A DNA stretch of 36,597 nucleotides, from positions 165-36,761 of the forward strand of contig NSII01000034.1 in assembly GCA_002737305.1 (NCBI GenBank). Direction: 5' to 3'. Both the position numbers and the translations under genes were made by a program. Shown here piece by piece: positions 22,901-31,961 of this stretch. The notes beneath the pieces are model-generated. The model ran no database searches, was not told where the DNA came from, and was given only the letters and a program-made list of their open reading frames with translations. The first letter of the stretch is position 1; each line of letters starts with the position of its first letter. The DNA comes from Synechococcus sp. Baikal-G1 (lineage in GTDB: Bacteria > Cyanobacteriota > Cyanobacteriia > PCC-6307 > Cyanobiaceae).

Positions 22901-23192
22901 CCTTGATTTCGCCGGTTTCCTTGTTAACCAGGCGACAGGTCACATACATTTGGGAAGCGAAGGTGGCATCGCGCCGCTTCGCTTCTTCCACGTCATGGCG
23001 GGGCCGCTTCAGCCGGTACTCGCTACCGATGAAGTGAAGCTCCAGTTTGCCGGTGTAGTCGGTGATCGGGGAGAAGCTTTCTAGCTCCTCGATCAGCCCC
23101 TTCTCCAGGAACCATTTGAAGCTTGCCCGCTGCACCTCGACCAAATCGGGGAGGTACGTAACGGTCTTGGCGACCTGGATCGCGCTGCTCAT
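19902..23192 (-). CDS. rpoB: RNA polymerase beta subunit (RpoB)
   Basis: The protein is 1096 residues, the normal length for cyanobacterial beta. Diagnostic segments are the lobe regions ([20 protein letters not shown]), the rifampicin pocket ([28 protein letters not shown]), [14 protein letters not shown] of the catalytic region and the C-terminal clamp part ([25 protein letters not shown]). The rifampicin pocket keeps the residues typical of a sensitive enzyme ([15 protein letters not shown]). It begins at ATG 23192 and heads the rpoB-rpoC1-rpoC2 operon. Upstream lies tatD on the same strand with a 269-nt gap. The C-terminal tail is acidic (ADFDDD). Confidence 0.98.
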   Translation of the reverse strand: MSSAIQVAKTVTYLPDLVEVQRASFKWFLEKGLIEELESFSPITDYTGKLELHFIGSEYRLKRPRHDVEEAKRRDATFASQMYVTCRLVNKETGEIKEQEVFIGELPLMTERGTFIINGAERVIVNQIVRSPGVYFKDEQDKNGRKTFNASLIPNRGAWLKFETDKNDLLHVRVDKTRKINAHVLMRAIGLSDNDVLDKLRHPEYYQKSIEAANDEGISSEDQALLELYKKLRPGEPPSVSGGQQLLHSRFFDPKRYDLGRVGRYKINKKLRLTIPDAVRTLTPEDVLSTIDYLINLELDVGGASLDDIDHLGNRRVRSVGELLQNQVRVGLNRLERIIKERMTVGETESLTPAQLVNPKPLVAAVKEFFGSSQLSQFMDQTNPLAELTHKRRISALGPGGLTRERAGFAVRDIHPSHYGRICPIETPEGPNAGLIGSLATHARVNEYGFIETPFWRVENGIVIKEGDPIYLSADLEDECRIAPGDIPADSTGRITAELVPVRYRQDFEKVPPEQVDYVQLSPVQVISVATSLIPFLEHDDANRALMGSNMQRQAVPLLRPERPLVGTGLETQVARDSGMVPITTVNGTVAYVDATAIVIRDEAGVDHNHYLQKYQRSNQDTCLNHRPIVSLGDQVIAGQVLANGSACEGGEIALGQNVLIAYMPWEGYNYEDAILVSERLVQDDLYTSVHIEKYEIEARQTKLGPEEITREIPNVAEESLGSLDEMGIIRIGAYVESGDILVGKVTPKGESDQPPEEKLLRAIFGEKARDVRDNSLRVPGTERGRVVDVRIYTREQGDELPPGANMVVRVYVAQRRKIQVGDKMAGRHGNKGIISRILPREDMPYLPDGSPIDIVLNPLGVPSRMNVGQVFECLMGWAASHLDCRVKVVPFDEMHGPEKSKETVQAYLEAAKALPGKDWVYNPDNPGKIQLIDGRTGEPFDQPVTVGYAHILKLVHLVDDKIHARSTGPYSLVTQQPLGGKAQQGGQRLGEMEVWALEAYGAAYTLQELLTVKSDDMQGRNEALNAIVKGKPIPRPGTPESFKVLMRELQSLGLDIAVYTEEGVEVDLMQDVNPRRSTPNRPTYESLGVADFDDD

Positions 23193-23260
23193 GCGTTAAC
23201 CTGCAGGAACTGTAAGGTGGGGAAACGCTGACCTGGCGGGCGTCAGCGATGGAAATAACG

Positions 23261-23288
23261 AAGCTATCGACGCTGGCTAGCGCAGTAA
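23261..23288 (-). promoter_or_regulatory. Candidate promoter of the rpoB operon
   Basis: In the 269-nt gap before rpoB, the minus strand has TTACTG (23288-23283), a 16-nt spacer and TAGCTT (23266-23261), which fits the loose cyanobacterial -10 pattern TANNNT. Transcription would then start about 60 nt before rpoB. The match is weak and other sites in the gap are possible. The rest of the gap contains no convincing gene. Confidence 0.25.
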
Positions 23289-23461
23289 CGGGCGATCCAC
23301 GGATGGATCGGCTCGCCTGCGCCTAGACCAGCAGAGCTCGGATCAACCCGGCTGACGTCGAAATCCAACGCAAAGACAAAGCACCAGTTGGGGATCGGGG
23401 GTGTGCCAGGCCCAGGCAGCAACACGAAGGAGACCGCACTGGTTAGCAAACCAATAAAACA

Positions 23462-24382
23462 TCATACACTGTCAAAGGCTGGTCCAAACAGGGTGCTCGC
23501 GTTGAGGGTGCTCTGGGCGGCAACCACAGCCAAGCTCTCCCCCCGGAGAACAGCCACCCGTTCGGCAACGGCGGCCACGTAGGCGGGCTCATTGCGCTTG
23601 CCCCGCCGGGGAACCGGTGCCAGAAAGGGGCAATCGGTTTCCACCAGGTAACGGTCTGAGGGCACCTGGCGGGCGCAGTCGTGGGTGTCTTCGGCCTTGG
23701 CAAAGGTGACCGTGCCGCTGAAGCTGATGTACAGACCCAGGGCCAGGAAGCCCTCCATCTCCGCCGGGGTTCCGCCCCAGCAGTGCATCACGCCCCGGGG
23801 ACAGCGGTCCTGGCTCTGGCGGTGGCCCAGCTCCTGGAGCATGGCCTCTGCGGCGTCCCGGCAATGGATGATCACTGGCAAATTCAGCTCCCAGGCCAGA
23901 TCTAACTGGGGCCTGAGCACGGCCAGTTGGGACTCCAGGTTCTGCTCACGAAACAGATCCAATCCCAGTTCCCCGATGGCCACGACCCGAGGATCGTCCA
24001 GGGCTGCCTGGCGCAGCTGCTGGGCGGTCTGGTCATGCCAATGCTGCGTATCGAGGGGGTGGACCCCCACCGAGTAACGCAGCTCGGGGAATCGATCAGC
24101 TAGGGCCCGGATCGCCGCAATTTCAGACGGCTCGACGCAGGCATGGAGCAAGCGCACCACTCCCGCGTCGCGCCATCGCTGGGCCACCGCATCAAGGTCC
24201 GCCTCAAAATTGCGAAACACGATGTGGCAATGGCTATCAACCAGCTTGAGGCTGGAATCAGCCGCCAGCTTGAGGCTGGAATCAGCCGCCAGCTTGAGGC
24301 TGGAATCAGCCGCCAGCTTGAGGCTGGAATCAGCCGCCAGCTTGAGGCTGGGATCAGTAGCCAGCTCGGTCGGCTGGGCCAT
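23462..24382 (-). CDS. tatD: TatD-family metal-dependent hydrolase
   Basis: TatD proteins are metal-dependent TIM-barrel nucleases (3'-5' exonuclease or AP endonuclease activity in E. coli and yeast homologues). Metal ligands can be assigned: DSHCHIVF near the N-terminus, GELGLDLF, VIIHCRDA, VMHCWGG and ETDCPFLAPVP. Length is 306 residues from ATG 24382; a GTG at 24406, with AAGG placed about 8 nt upstream, is an equally fair start and would add eight residues. The part before the first strand is unusual: five tandem copies of an eight-residue unit of the type (A/T)D(S/P)SLKLA, absent from ordinary TatD proteins, which begin near the DSHCH motif. It sits between rpsT and rpoB. Confidence 0.92.
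   Translation of the reverse strand: MAQPTELATDPSLKLAADSSLKLAADSSLKLAADSSLKLAADSSLKLVDSHCHIVFRNFEADLDAVAQRWRDAGVVRLLHACVEPSEIAAIRALADRFPELRYSVGVHPLDTQHWHDQTAQQLRQAALDDPRVVAIGELGLDLFREQNLESQLAVLRPQLDLAWELNLPVIIHCRDAAEAMLQELGHRQSQDRCPRGVMHCWGGTPAEMEGFLALGLYISFSGTVTFAKAEDTHDCARQVPSDRYLVETDCPFLAPVPRRGKRNEPAYVAAVAERVAVLRGESLAVVAAQSTLNASTLFGPAFDSV
24241..24360 (-). repeat. 24-nt tandem repeat, five copies, in tatD
   Basis: Five head-to-tail 24-nt units start at 24241, 24265, 24289, 24313 and 24337. The first four (plus-strand order) are identical and the fifth is changed near its end. They encode an eight-residue unit ending in SLKLA just before the first strand of the TatD barrel. The identity of the copies points to recent expansion. 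Confidence 0.95.
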
Positions 24383-24440
24383 GGCCTTGGGGAGCGCCTG
24401 GTTCACGGTCGGGCCCTTGGGGCAGGTGCGGGGAGTCGGA

Positions 24441-24791
<351 letters not shown>

Positions 24792-24827
24792 CTAGCCCGA
24801 TCCAAGAAGGCTTGGACTTAACTTGAA

Positions 24828-26198
24828 ATGCCGTTCAATCCTCCCAGCGCCGTGGCCGCCAGCCCCTCCCAGCATCCAAGCGGCCGCACCCCTGGGGCCG
24901 CCGCCCTGGAGCTTGAGGTGCTGAGTGATCTGGCCGCGGCGGCCAGGCGACTGGACGAGATTGCCGATCGCACCAATAGCGGCCAGGCGGAAGCGGCCAT
25001 CAAGACCGTGGACGCCATTTTGGCCCAGGTGCGTAGCGAAGGGGATCGGGCCCTGCTCGACCTCAGCGAGCGCTTCGATGGGGTGCGTCCCGATCCCTTG
25101 CGCATCCCGGTCGAGCAGATCCAGGCCGCCTGGAACCACTGCGATAGCCGCCTCAAAGCGGCCCTCGAACTCGCCCACGAACGCATCCTGGCCTTCCACC
25201 AGATCCAGCTCCCGAGCGATTTGGATCTGACCGGCCCCCATGGCGAACGGCTAGGTCGGCGCTGGCGCCCCGTGGAGACCGCTGGGATCTACATCCCGGG
25301 CGGCCGGGCCTCCTACCCGAGCACCGTGCTGATGAATGCGGTGCCCGCCCGGGTGGCCGGCGTCAAGCGGCTGGTCATGGTGACCCCCCCCGGGCCCGCC
25401 GGCCAGGTGAACACCACGGTGCTGGCGGCTGCCCACCTGGCCGGCGTTGACGAGATCTACCGCGTCGGCGGCGCCCAGGCGATCGGAGCCCTGGCCTACG
25501 GCACCGCCACGATCCCGCGGGTGGATGTGATCACAGGCCCTGGCAACCTCTACGTGACCCTGGCCAAAAAGGCGGTGTACGGCCGGGTGGCGATCGATTC
25601 CCTCGCCGGCCCCAGCGAGGTGCTGGTGATCGCCGACCACAGCGCCCGGGCTGACCAGGTGGCCGCCGACCTGCTGGCCCAGGCGGAACACGATCCCCTG
25701 GCGGCAGCCATCCTGCTCACCACCAGCGAGGCCCTGGCGGCCGCCCTGCCAGCAGCCCTCGAAGCCCAGCTGGCCCACCATCCCCGGGCCGCCATCACCT
25801 TGGCAGCCCTAAACGCCTGGGGGCTGGTGGTGGTCTGCCCAAACCTGGAGGCGGCGGCGGCCTTGAGCGACCGCTTTGCGCCCGAACACCTGGAACTGCT
25901 GGTGGAGCAGCCCGAATCCCTGGCCACGCGCATCGAGCACGCGGGGGCGATCTTCCTGGGCGCCTGGAGCCCGGAGGCAGTGGGGGACTATCTGGCCGGC
26001 CCCAACCACACCCTGCCCACCTCCGGCACGGCCCGTTTCGCCAGCGCCCTGGGGGTGGAAACCTTCCTGCGCCACACCAGCTTGATCCACTTCAACCGGC
26101 AGGCCCTGGAGGCCACCGGCGGTGCCGTGGTGACCCTGGCGGACAGCGAAGGGCTCCATAGCCACGCCCATTCGGTGCGCCTCCGCCTCGGGGGCTAA
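24828..26198 (+). CDS. hisD: Histidinol dehydrogenase (HisD)
   Basis: HisD is the zinc enzyme that performs the last two oxidations of histidine synthesis, L-histidinol to L-histidine, with two NAD. The protein has 456 residues, slightly longer than usual because of an Ala/Pro-rich N-terminus of about 25 residues. Family segments are VETAGIYIPGGRASYPSTVLMNAVPARVAGV, RVGGAQAIGALAYGT, VDVITGPGNLYV, DSLAGPSEVLVIAD, FAPEHLELL and the C-terminal GPNHTLPTSGTARF. It stands alone here, without other his genes, as is normal in cyanobacteria. It is convergent with rpiA. Confidence 0.97.
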   Translation: MPFNPPSAVAASPSQHPSGRTPGAAALELEVLSDLAAAARRLDEIADRTNSGQAEAAIKTVDAILAQVRSEGDRALLDLSERFDGVRPDPLRIPVEQIQAAWNHCDSRLKAALELAHERILAFHQIQLPSDLDLTGPHGERLGRRWRPVETAGIYIPGGRASYPSTVLMNAVPARVAGVKRLVMVTPPGPAGQVNTTVLAAAHLAGVDEIYRVGGAQAIGALAYGTATIPRVDVITGPGNLYVTLAKKAVYGRVAIDSLAGPSEVLVIADHSARADQVAADLLAQAEHDPLAAAILLTTSEALAAALPAALEAQLAHHPRAAITLAALNAWGLVVVCPNLEAAAALSDRFAPEHLELLVEQPESLATRIEHAGAIFLGAWSPEAVGDYLAGPNHTLPTSGTARFASALGVETFLRHTSLIHFNRQALEATGGAVVTLADSEGLHSHAHSVRLRLGG

Positions 26199-26233
26199 AG
26201 GGCAGTCTCCGGCTTCGGGAGGTAGGGGTTTGA

Positions 26234-26249
26234 GGGCGCCTAGGCGCCC
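26234..26249. terminator. Palindromic hairpin between convergent hisD and rpiA
   Basis: A perfect 16-nt palindrome (GGGCGCC, TA, GGCGCCC) fills the gap between the two convergent stop codons. It could serve as a bidirectional terminator. Neither side has a long T-run (CTTCAA on the plus side, CTCAAA on the minus side), so the call is tentative. Confidence 0.4.
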
Positions 26250-26251
26250 CT

Positions 26252-26965
26252 TCAACGGCGCTCCAGCTCCCGCACGCCAGGGACACCATCGACCACATCA
26301 CCGACCAGCACCTGGTCGGTGATGTTGACGAACAGACCGTTCTCCAGCACGCCGGGCAGGTTGTTGATCGTTTGCTCCAGGCCCACCGGATCGGCAATGC
26401 CGCCGGCAAAACGCACATCCAGCACCAGGTTGCCCTGGTCGGTGACGACCGGGCCGGCCTTCCGCACGGCCATGCGCAGCTGGGCATCGCCGCCGAGCTC
26501 CCCCAACTCAGCTTGCACCTGGCGCCAGGCGCCGGGCAGCACCTCCACGGGCAACAGGAACCCCAGGTTGAGGCGCTCCACCAACTTGCTGGCATCCACC
26601 ACCACCACGAAGCGGTCGGCGCGGCGGGCCACCAGCTTTTCCTGCACGTGGCAGGCGCCGCCGCCCTTGATCAGCTGGAAATCCGGGTCGACCTCATCGG
26701 CCCCATCGATGGCCAGATCGATACGGGAGATGGCATTGAGGCTCTTGAGCGGAATACCCAGTTCGGCCGCCAGCACCTCCCCCTGGAAGGAGGTGGTGAC
26801 ACCAGTGATGTCCTTGAGCTCTCCGCTTTTGAGCTTGGCGCCCAGGCCCTGGATCATCAGGGCAGCCGTGGAGCCGGAGCCCAGGCCCACCACCATGCCG
26901 TTGCGGATCTGCTGCACCGCCGCCTCCGCCACGGCCTGCTTCATGCGGTCCTGCAGATCAGCCAT
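26252..26965 (-). CDS. rpiA: Ribose-5-phosphate isomerase A
   Basis: RpiA interconverts ribose-5-phosphate and ribulose-5-phosphate, serving both the Calvin cycle and the pentose phosphate pathway. The protein is 237 residues from ATG 26965; an in-frame start 33 nt upstream would add residues outside the family. Visible motifs are [17 protein letters not shown] (phosphate loop), [27 protein letters not shown] (catalytic Asp, Glu and Lys region) and the C-terminal GVRELERR. It ends convergently with hisD and follows the HtrA-type protease gene on the same strand after a 144-nt gap. Confidence 0.96.
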   Translation of the reverse strand: MADLQDRMKQAVAEAAVQQIRNGMVVGLGSGSTAALMIQGLGAKLKSGELKDITGVTTSFQGEVLAAELGIPLKSLNAISRIDLAIDGADEVDPDFQLIKGGGACHVQEKLVARRADRFVVVVDASKLVERLNLGFLLPVEVLPGAWRQVQAELGELGGDAQLRMAVRKAGPVVTDQGNLVLDVRFAGGIADPVGLEQTINNLPGVLENGLFVNITDQVLVGDVVDGVPGVRELERR

Positions 26966-27109
26966 CACCGGGATCAGAAAGGGCCGTGACCGTAGCAAGC
27001 GCCGAGTTGATGGCCGCGTTGATGGCCGGGTTGCCTGGGGCGAGGCGTCTGGGGCTAGGGGTCCGGGGCGAGGTGTCTAGGGAGAGGGGAGAGGCCGCAG
27101 GGACCGCGC

Positions 27110-28354
<1,245 letters not shown>

Positions 28355-28461
28355 CTATCGAGGGTGCTGCAACGGTCGGCGGTCCGCCCCCTACAAACCA
28401 CATCACAACCGGTTCAGGGGTGGCCCGGAGACCTAGGTTTTGCTATCCCGATTCCCTTGCC

Positions 28462-28752
28462 ATGGCAGCCGTCCCCCCTGGCACCCGCGTGCGTTGCAAC
28501 CTCTGCCAAGTGGAAATCCAAGGGATGGCAGGCGGTAAGGACCTGGTCCATTTCAACCAGGGCGCCCCGGCCAGCCGGGCCAAGCTCTGGGCGCGGGTCT
28601 GCCAGTTCCTGCGCAGCGACGACCAGCTGGCCCGTTGCATCAACCAGGACCCCAGCCTGCGCGGCGAAGTCCAAAGCAGTGATTACTTCGCCGAACCCCC
28701 CGCCGTGAACCTGGGCGCCAGCAACCCCAGTACCCCAGGGGGGGCCCTTTAG
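28462..28752 (+). CDS. Conserved-looking 96-residue Cys-containing protein of unknown function
   Basis: The protein begins MAAVPPGTRVRCNLCQVEIQGMAGGKD, so a CxxC (CNLC) lies near residue 12. Later come RVCQFL and ARCINQDPSLRGEVQ, giving four cysteines in all, but the spacing is not that of a classical zinc ribbon. It has no signal peptide or membrane segment. The open frame reaches back 14 codons to 28420; the ATG at 28462 is chosen because the added residues look random. It precedes rimP on the same strand by about 180 nt and is divergent from the protease gene. I do not recognise a named family; it may be picocyanobacterial. Confidence 0.75.
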   Translation: MAAVPPGTRVRCNLCQVEIQGMAGGKDLVHFNQGAPASRAKLWARVCQFLRSDDQLARCINQDPSLRGEVQSSDYFAEPPAVNLGASNPSTPGGAL

Positions 28753-28932
28753 GGCTCCACGCCATCACGTAAGTTGCTGGTGTGCCCGGCGGGCATCACC
28801 GGTCCATATCCCTGTTCCTTCGCCCTTGGGCTAAGGACCTCCCCAAGCCCTTGTGACGCTGCGGGATCGGGGGTGGACAGGGCAGATCACTGCAGATGCC
28901 GGACGGGCTGCCCGTCTCCTGCTGTCCCTGTC
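28753..28932. other. Intergenic leader before rimP
   Basis: The gap holds a short hairpin (TGCCC-ggc-GGGCA, around 28782-28794) and a second possible stem (CTTGG/CCAAG or GGGCT/AGCCC, around 28828-28850). The two pairings of the second stem are mutually exclusive. I see no recognisable promoter or RNA gene. Confidence 0.3.
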
Positions 28933-29409
28933 TTGGCCTTGGCCGAAACCCTTCCCCCCGAGTTGGACGGCCTGGCCCGCCAGGTGGCAGCCTCCTTGGG
29001 CTTTCAGCTCTGGGGCGGCCAGCTGCTCCACCAGCGGATCCCCATGACCCTGGTGATTCAATTGCGCCGGGCCGATGGGAGCGATGTCAGCCTGGACGAC
29101 TGCGCCAGCTGCAGCGGTCCCATCGCTGATGCGATCGAGGCCAGTGGCCTGCTCGAGCAGGCCTACGTGCTTGAGATCAGCAGCCCGGGCGTCAGTGAGC
29201 TGCTGCAGGAGGAGCGGGATTTCCGCAGTTTTCGCGGCTTCCCGATCGAGGTCCACCGGCGCGATCCCGAGGGCGTCGAAAGCCAGCGGGAAGGGCTGCT
29301 GCTTGAGCGCGATGACGACCAGCTGCACCTCAACATCAAGGGGCGCACCATCCGCATCCCCCGCGCCGAAGTGCTCAGCGTCCGCCTGATCACCCCCTCT
29401 GAAGACTGA
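28933..29409 (+). CDS. rimP: Ribosome maturation factor RimP
   Basis: RimP assists assembly of the 30S subunit, especially binding of S19. The core has about 156 residues: an N-terminal alpha/beta domain (LARQVAASLGFQLWGGQLLHQ... MTLVIQLRRADGSDVSLDDCASCS), the ISSPGVSELLQEERDFRSFRGFPIEV segment diagnostic of the family, and a C-terminal SH3-like barrel (GLLLERDDDQLHLNIKGRTIRIPRAEV). No ATG lies in frame near the domain start. The TTG at 28933 (or 28939) is the likeliest start; a GTG at 28873 would add residues unlike the family. It precedes nusA by 67 nt, the standard rimP-nusA-ylxR-infB order. Confidence 0.9.
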   Translation: MALAETLPPELDGLARQVAASLGFQLWGGQLLHQRIPMTLVIQLRRADGSDVSLDDCASCSGPIADAIEASGLLEQAYVLEISSPGVSELLQEERDFRSFRGFPIEVHRRDPEGVESQREGLLLERDDDQLHLNIKGRTIRIPRAEVLSVRLITPSED

Positions 29410-29476
29410 GGGACGCCTGCCAGCCGGCGCCCTTCCCTTGACTTCACCAAATTCCTTTTCCCCGCGCAACCGACCA

Positions 29477-30994
29477 ATGGCACTGGTTCTTCTCCCCGGC
29501 CTGACCAATCTGATCGAGGACATCAGCGAAGAGAAGAAGTTGCCCCCCCAGGTGGTGGAGGCGGCCCTGCGGGAGGCCCTGCTCAAGGGCTACGAACGCT
29601 ATCGACGCACCCTCTATCTGGGCATCAGTGAAGATCCTTTTGAAGAGGATTACTTCAGCAACTTCGACGTGGCCCTCGACCTCGATGAAGAGGGCTATCG
29701 CGTGCTAGCCAGCAAGATCATTGTCGAAGAGGTCGAAAGCGACGACCACCAGATTGCCCTGGCCGAAGTGCAGCAGGTCGCCGAGGATGCCCAGATCGGT
29801 GACACGGTCGTGCTCGATGTCACCCCTGAAAAAGACGATTTCGGCCGCATGGCCGCCTCCACCACCAAGCAGGTGCTGGCCCAGAAACTGCGGGACCAGC
29901 AGCGCCGCATGATCCAGGAGGAATTTGCCGACCTGGAGGATCCCGTGCTGACGGCCCGGGTGATCCGCTTCGAGCGCCAGTCGGTGATCATGGGGGTGAG
30001 CTCAGGCCTGGGCCGCCCGGAGGTGGAGGCCGAACTGCCCCGCCGCGACCAGCTGCCCAACGACAACTACCGGGCCAATGCCACCTTCAAGGTGTTCCTC
30101 AAGGAGGTGAGTGAGGTGGCACGGCGCGGTCCCCAATTGTTTATCTCCAGGTCCAATGCCGGCCTGGTGGTGTATCTGTTTGAGAACGAGGTTCCCGAAA
30201 TTCAGGAAGGCTCGGTGCGAATCGTGGCCGTCGCCCGGGAAGCCAATCCCCCCTCCCGCTCGGTCGGCCCCCGCACCAAGGTGGCCGTAGACAGCGTTGA
30301 ACGGGAAGTGGATCCGGTGGGCGCCTGCATCGGGGCCCGGGGCTCGCGCATTCAGCAGGTGGTGAATGAGCTGCGCGGCGAAAAAATCGACGTGATCCGC
30401 TGGTCCCCCGACCCCGGCATGTACATCGCCAACTCCCTCAGCCCCGCCCGGGTCGACATGGTGCGGCTCGTCGATCCCGAAGGCCAGCACGCCCATGTCT
30501 TGGTTCCCCCCGACCAGCTCAGCCTGGCGATTGGCCGCGAGGGCCAGAACGTGCGGCTGGCGGCCCGACTGACCGGCTGGAAACTAGACATCAAAAACAG
30601 CAGCGAATACGACCAGGCCAGCGAAGACGAAAAGGTGGCCGAATTGATCGCCTTGCGCCAGGAGGATGAGGCCCTGCAGGCCGAAGCCGAAGCCCGCCTA
30701 GCCGTGGAACAGGCCGCCCGCGCTGAGGAGGACGCCCGCCTGCGCGAGCTTTATCCCCTGCCCGAGGATGACGAGGAGTATGTCGGCGACGGCTACACCT
30801 ATCAATCACCTGGTGACGAGGCCGGCGAAAGCGCCACCCTTGAGCCAGTTGAAGCGGAAGTCGAGGGTGATGGGTCCCAGATGGGCAGCGAAACCGCCGT
30901 AGACCCCCCGGGAGATGGGGCTGAAACCAACGCCGAAGCCGACGGCGAGCTCGCCACCGAGGACGGGGCCCCTGGCCAGGGAGGGATCCGGTGA
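29477..30994 (+). CDS. nusA: Transcription elongation/termination factor NusA
   Basis: NusA binds RNA polymerase and nascent RNA, and modulates pausing, termination and antitermination. The protein is 505 residues from ATG 29477; 13 further codons upstream lack family features. Order: N-terminal polymerase-binding domain (LIEDISEEKKLPPQVVEAALREALLKGYER), S1 domain near 130-210, KH1 (VGACIGARGSRIQQVVNELRGEKIDV), KH2 (LAIGREGQNVRLAARLTGWKLDI) and then a long acidic low-complexity tail (about 385-505) in place of the AR repeats of E. coli NusA. The stop overlaps the ylxR GTG by 4 nt, indicating translational coupling. Confidence 0.96.
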   Translation: MALVLLPGLTNLIEDISEEKKLPPQVVEAALREALLKGYERYRRTLYLGISEDPFEEDYFSNFDVALDLDEEGYRVLASKIIVEEVESDDHQIALAEVQQVAEDAQIGDTVVLDVTPEKDDFGRMAASTTKQVLAQKLRDQQRRMIQEEFADLEDPVLTARVIRFERQSVIMGVSSGLGRPEVEAELPRRDQLPNDNYRANATFKVFLKEVSEVARRGPQLFISRSNAGLVVYLFENEVPEIQEGSVRIVAVAREANPPSRSVGPRTKVAVDSVEREVDPVGACIGARGSRIQQVVNELRGEKIDVIRWSPDPGMYIANSLSPARVDMVRLVDPEGQHAHVLVPPDQLSLAIGREGQNVRLAARLTGWKLDIKNSSEYDQASEDEKVAELIALRQEDEALQAEAEARLAVEQAARAEEDARLRELYPLPEDDEEYVGDGYTYQSPGDEAGESATLEPVEAEVEGDGSQMGSETAVDPPGDGAETNAEADGELATEDGAPGQGGIR

Positions 30995-31245
30995 ACGGCA
31001 AACCCGTCCTGAGGCGCTGTGTCACCTGCCGGGAACTGCTGGATCGTCAGCAGCTCCTGCGGGTGATCCGCCTCCCTGACGGAAGCCTCGCCCTCGACGC
31101 GGGGATGGGCCGCTCGGCCTACCTCTGTCCTCGCCAGGATTGCCTGAGCGAAGCCAAACGCCGCCGCAAACTGCAACGGGCCCTCCGTTGCCAGGTTGCT
31201 GATTCCATCTACGCCGCCCTGGAAGGGCGGCTGCCGAAGGCCTGA
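30991..31245 (+). CDS. ylxR: YlxR (DUF448) RNA-binding protein
   Basis: This is an 84-residue basic protein of the YlxR family, encoded between nusA and infB in most bacteria. The family pattern is present: RRCVTCRELLDRQQLLRVIR, the LDAGMGRSAYLCPRQDCLSEAKRRRKLQRAL core (the usual GRGAYVC sequence is here GRSAYLC), and a positively charged surface. YlxR has been linked to RNase P and to transcription control in some bacteria. The GTG at 30991 overlaps the nusA stop. An 87-nt gap separates it from infB. Confidence 0.94.
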   Translation: MNGKPVLRRCVTCRELLDRQQLLRVIRLPDGSLALDAGMGRSAYLCPRQDCLSEAKRRRKLQRALRCQVADSIYAALEGRLPKA

Positions 31246-31332
31246 CCAGCGGGCTCTGAGGCAAGATGAATAGTGGTCTTACCGCGTGTAGGACCCGGCG
31301 GCACCCGTTGCCCCGACCGATTGGAGACCTGA

Positions 31333-31959
31333 ATGACCAGCAGCGGCAAAGTCCGAATTTACGAGCTATCCAGGGACCTGGGCCTGGAGAATAAGGACGT
31401 GCTCGAAGCCGCCGACAAGCTGTCGATTGCTGCCAAGAGCCACAGCAGCTCGATCAGCGATGACGAGGCCGCTGCCATCCGCGGCCTCATCAAGGGCAAT
31501 GGCAAGCCTGCTGCTTCTGGCCCCGTCACGCCTAGCGAACCCCCTAAGGCCATCCTTTCGTTGAAGAAAGCCCCGACCAGCGACAGTCCTGCGGCTCCCC
31601 AGGCAGCCGCCCCAGCCGCTGCAAGCGCGCCGGTGGCCCCCCTGAAGGCGCCGGTGGCGCCACCCAGGCCCTCCGCCCCGCCCAAGCCCCCGGAGAGCCA
31701 GGCGGCGGCACCAGTGGTTGCGCCTGCCCGACCAGCGGCGGCCCCCCAAGCCAAGGCGCCATCAGCAGCCACGCCCCCATCCCCCAAGCCCCCTGGGGCT
31801 AAACCGGAGGTAGTGGCCACCAAACCGGCGATGGCGACCAAGCCCGCCGTGGCTGGCAAACCGGCCGTCCCGGCCAAGCTTTCTGCCCCGGCCAAGCTTT
31901 CTGCCCCGGCCAAGCCTTTGTCCCGGCCAAGCCATCATCCCCGGCCAAGCCAGTGGTGA
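31333..31959 (+). CDS. infB: IF2 N-terminal part, out of frame with the rest of infB
   Basis: From ATG 31333 (GGAG about 8 nt upstream) this frame encodes the conserved IF2 N-terminal subdomain ([25 protein letters not shown]... EAAAIRGLI, residues 6-55). A long Pro/Ala/Lys linker follows, ending at TGA 31957-31959 after 208 codons. The rest of IF2 continues one base out of frame. The break lies in an 18-nt tandem repeat: the third unit (31909-31925) has 17 nt, so one base is missing relative to the other copies. The last 15 residues ([14 protein letters not shown]) lose the AKxxxP pattern that the other frame restores. It is either a genuine split gene, a frameshift mutation or a sequence error. 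Confidence 0.85.
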   Translation: MTSSGKVRIYELSRDLGLENKDVLEAADKLSIAAKSHSSSISDDEAAAIRGLIKGNGKPAASGPVTPSEPPKAILSLKKAPTSDSPAAPQAAAPAAASAPVAPLKAPVAPPRPSAPPKPPESQAAAPVVAPARPAAAPQAKAPSAATPPSPKPPGAKPEVVATKPAMATKPAVAGKPAVPAKLSAPAKLSAPAKPLSRPSHHPRPSQW

Positions 31960-31961
31960 TC
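31855..31961 (+). repeat. 18-nt tandem repeat in infB with one 17-nt unit
   Basis: Units of 18 nt, starting near 31855, 31873, 31891, 31909, 31926 and 31944, encode six-residue blocks of the type (G/A)K(P/L)xxP. The two units at 31873-31908 are identical. The unit at 31909-31925 is only 17 nt (TTT where TTTT would restore the frame), and it causes the infB frameshift. Confidence 0.9.

Noticed and set aside
23264-23449. 61-codon minus-strand frame between tatD and rpoB
   Set aside because: No motif or membrane segment; the region more likely holds the rpoB promoter and leader.
31905-31925. Programmed -1 ribosomal frameshift in infB
   Set aside because: No X XXY YYZ slippery heptamer with a following pseudoknot was recognised; a missing base or a GTGA restart explains the frames better. 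Not fully excluded.
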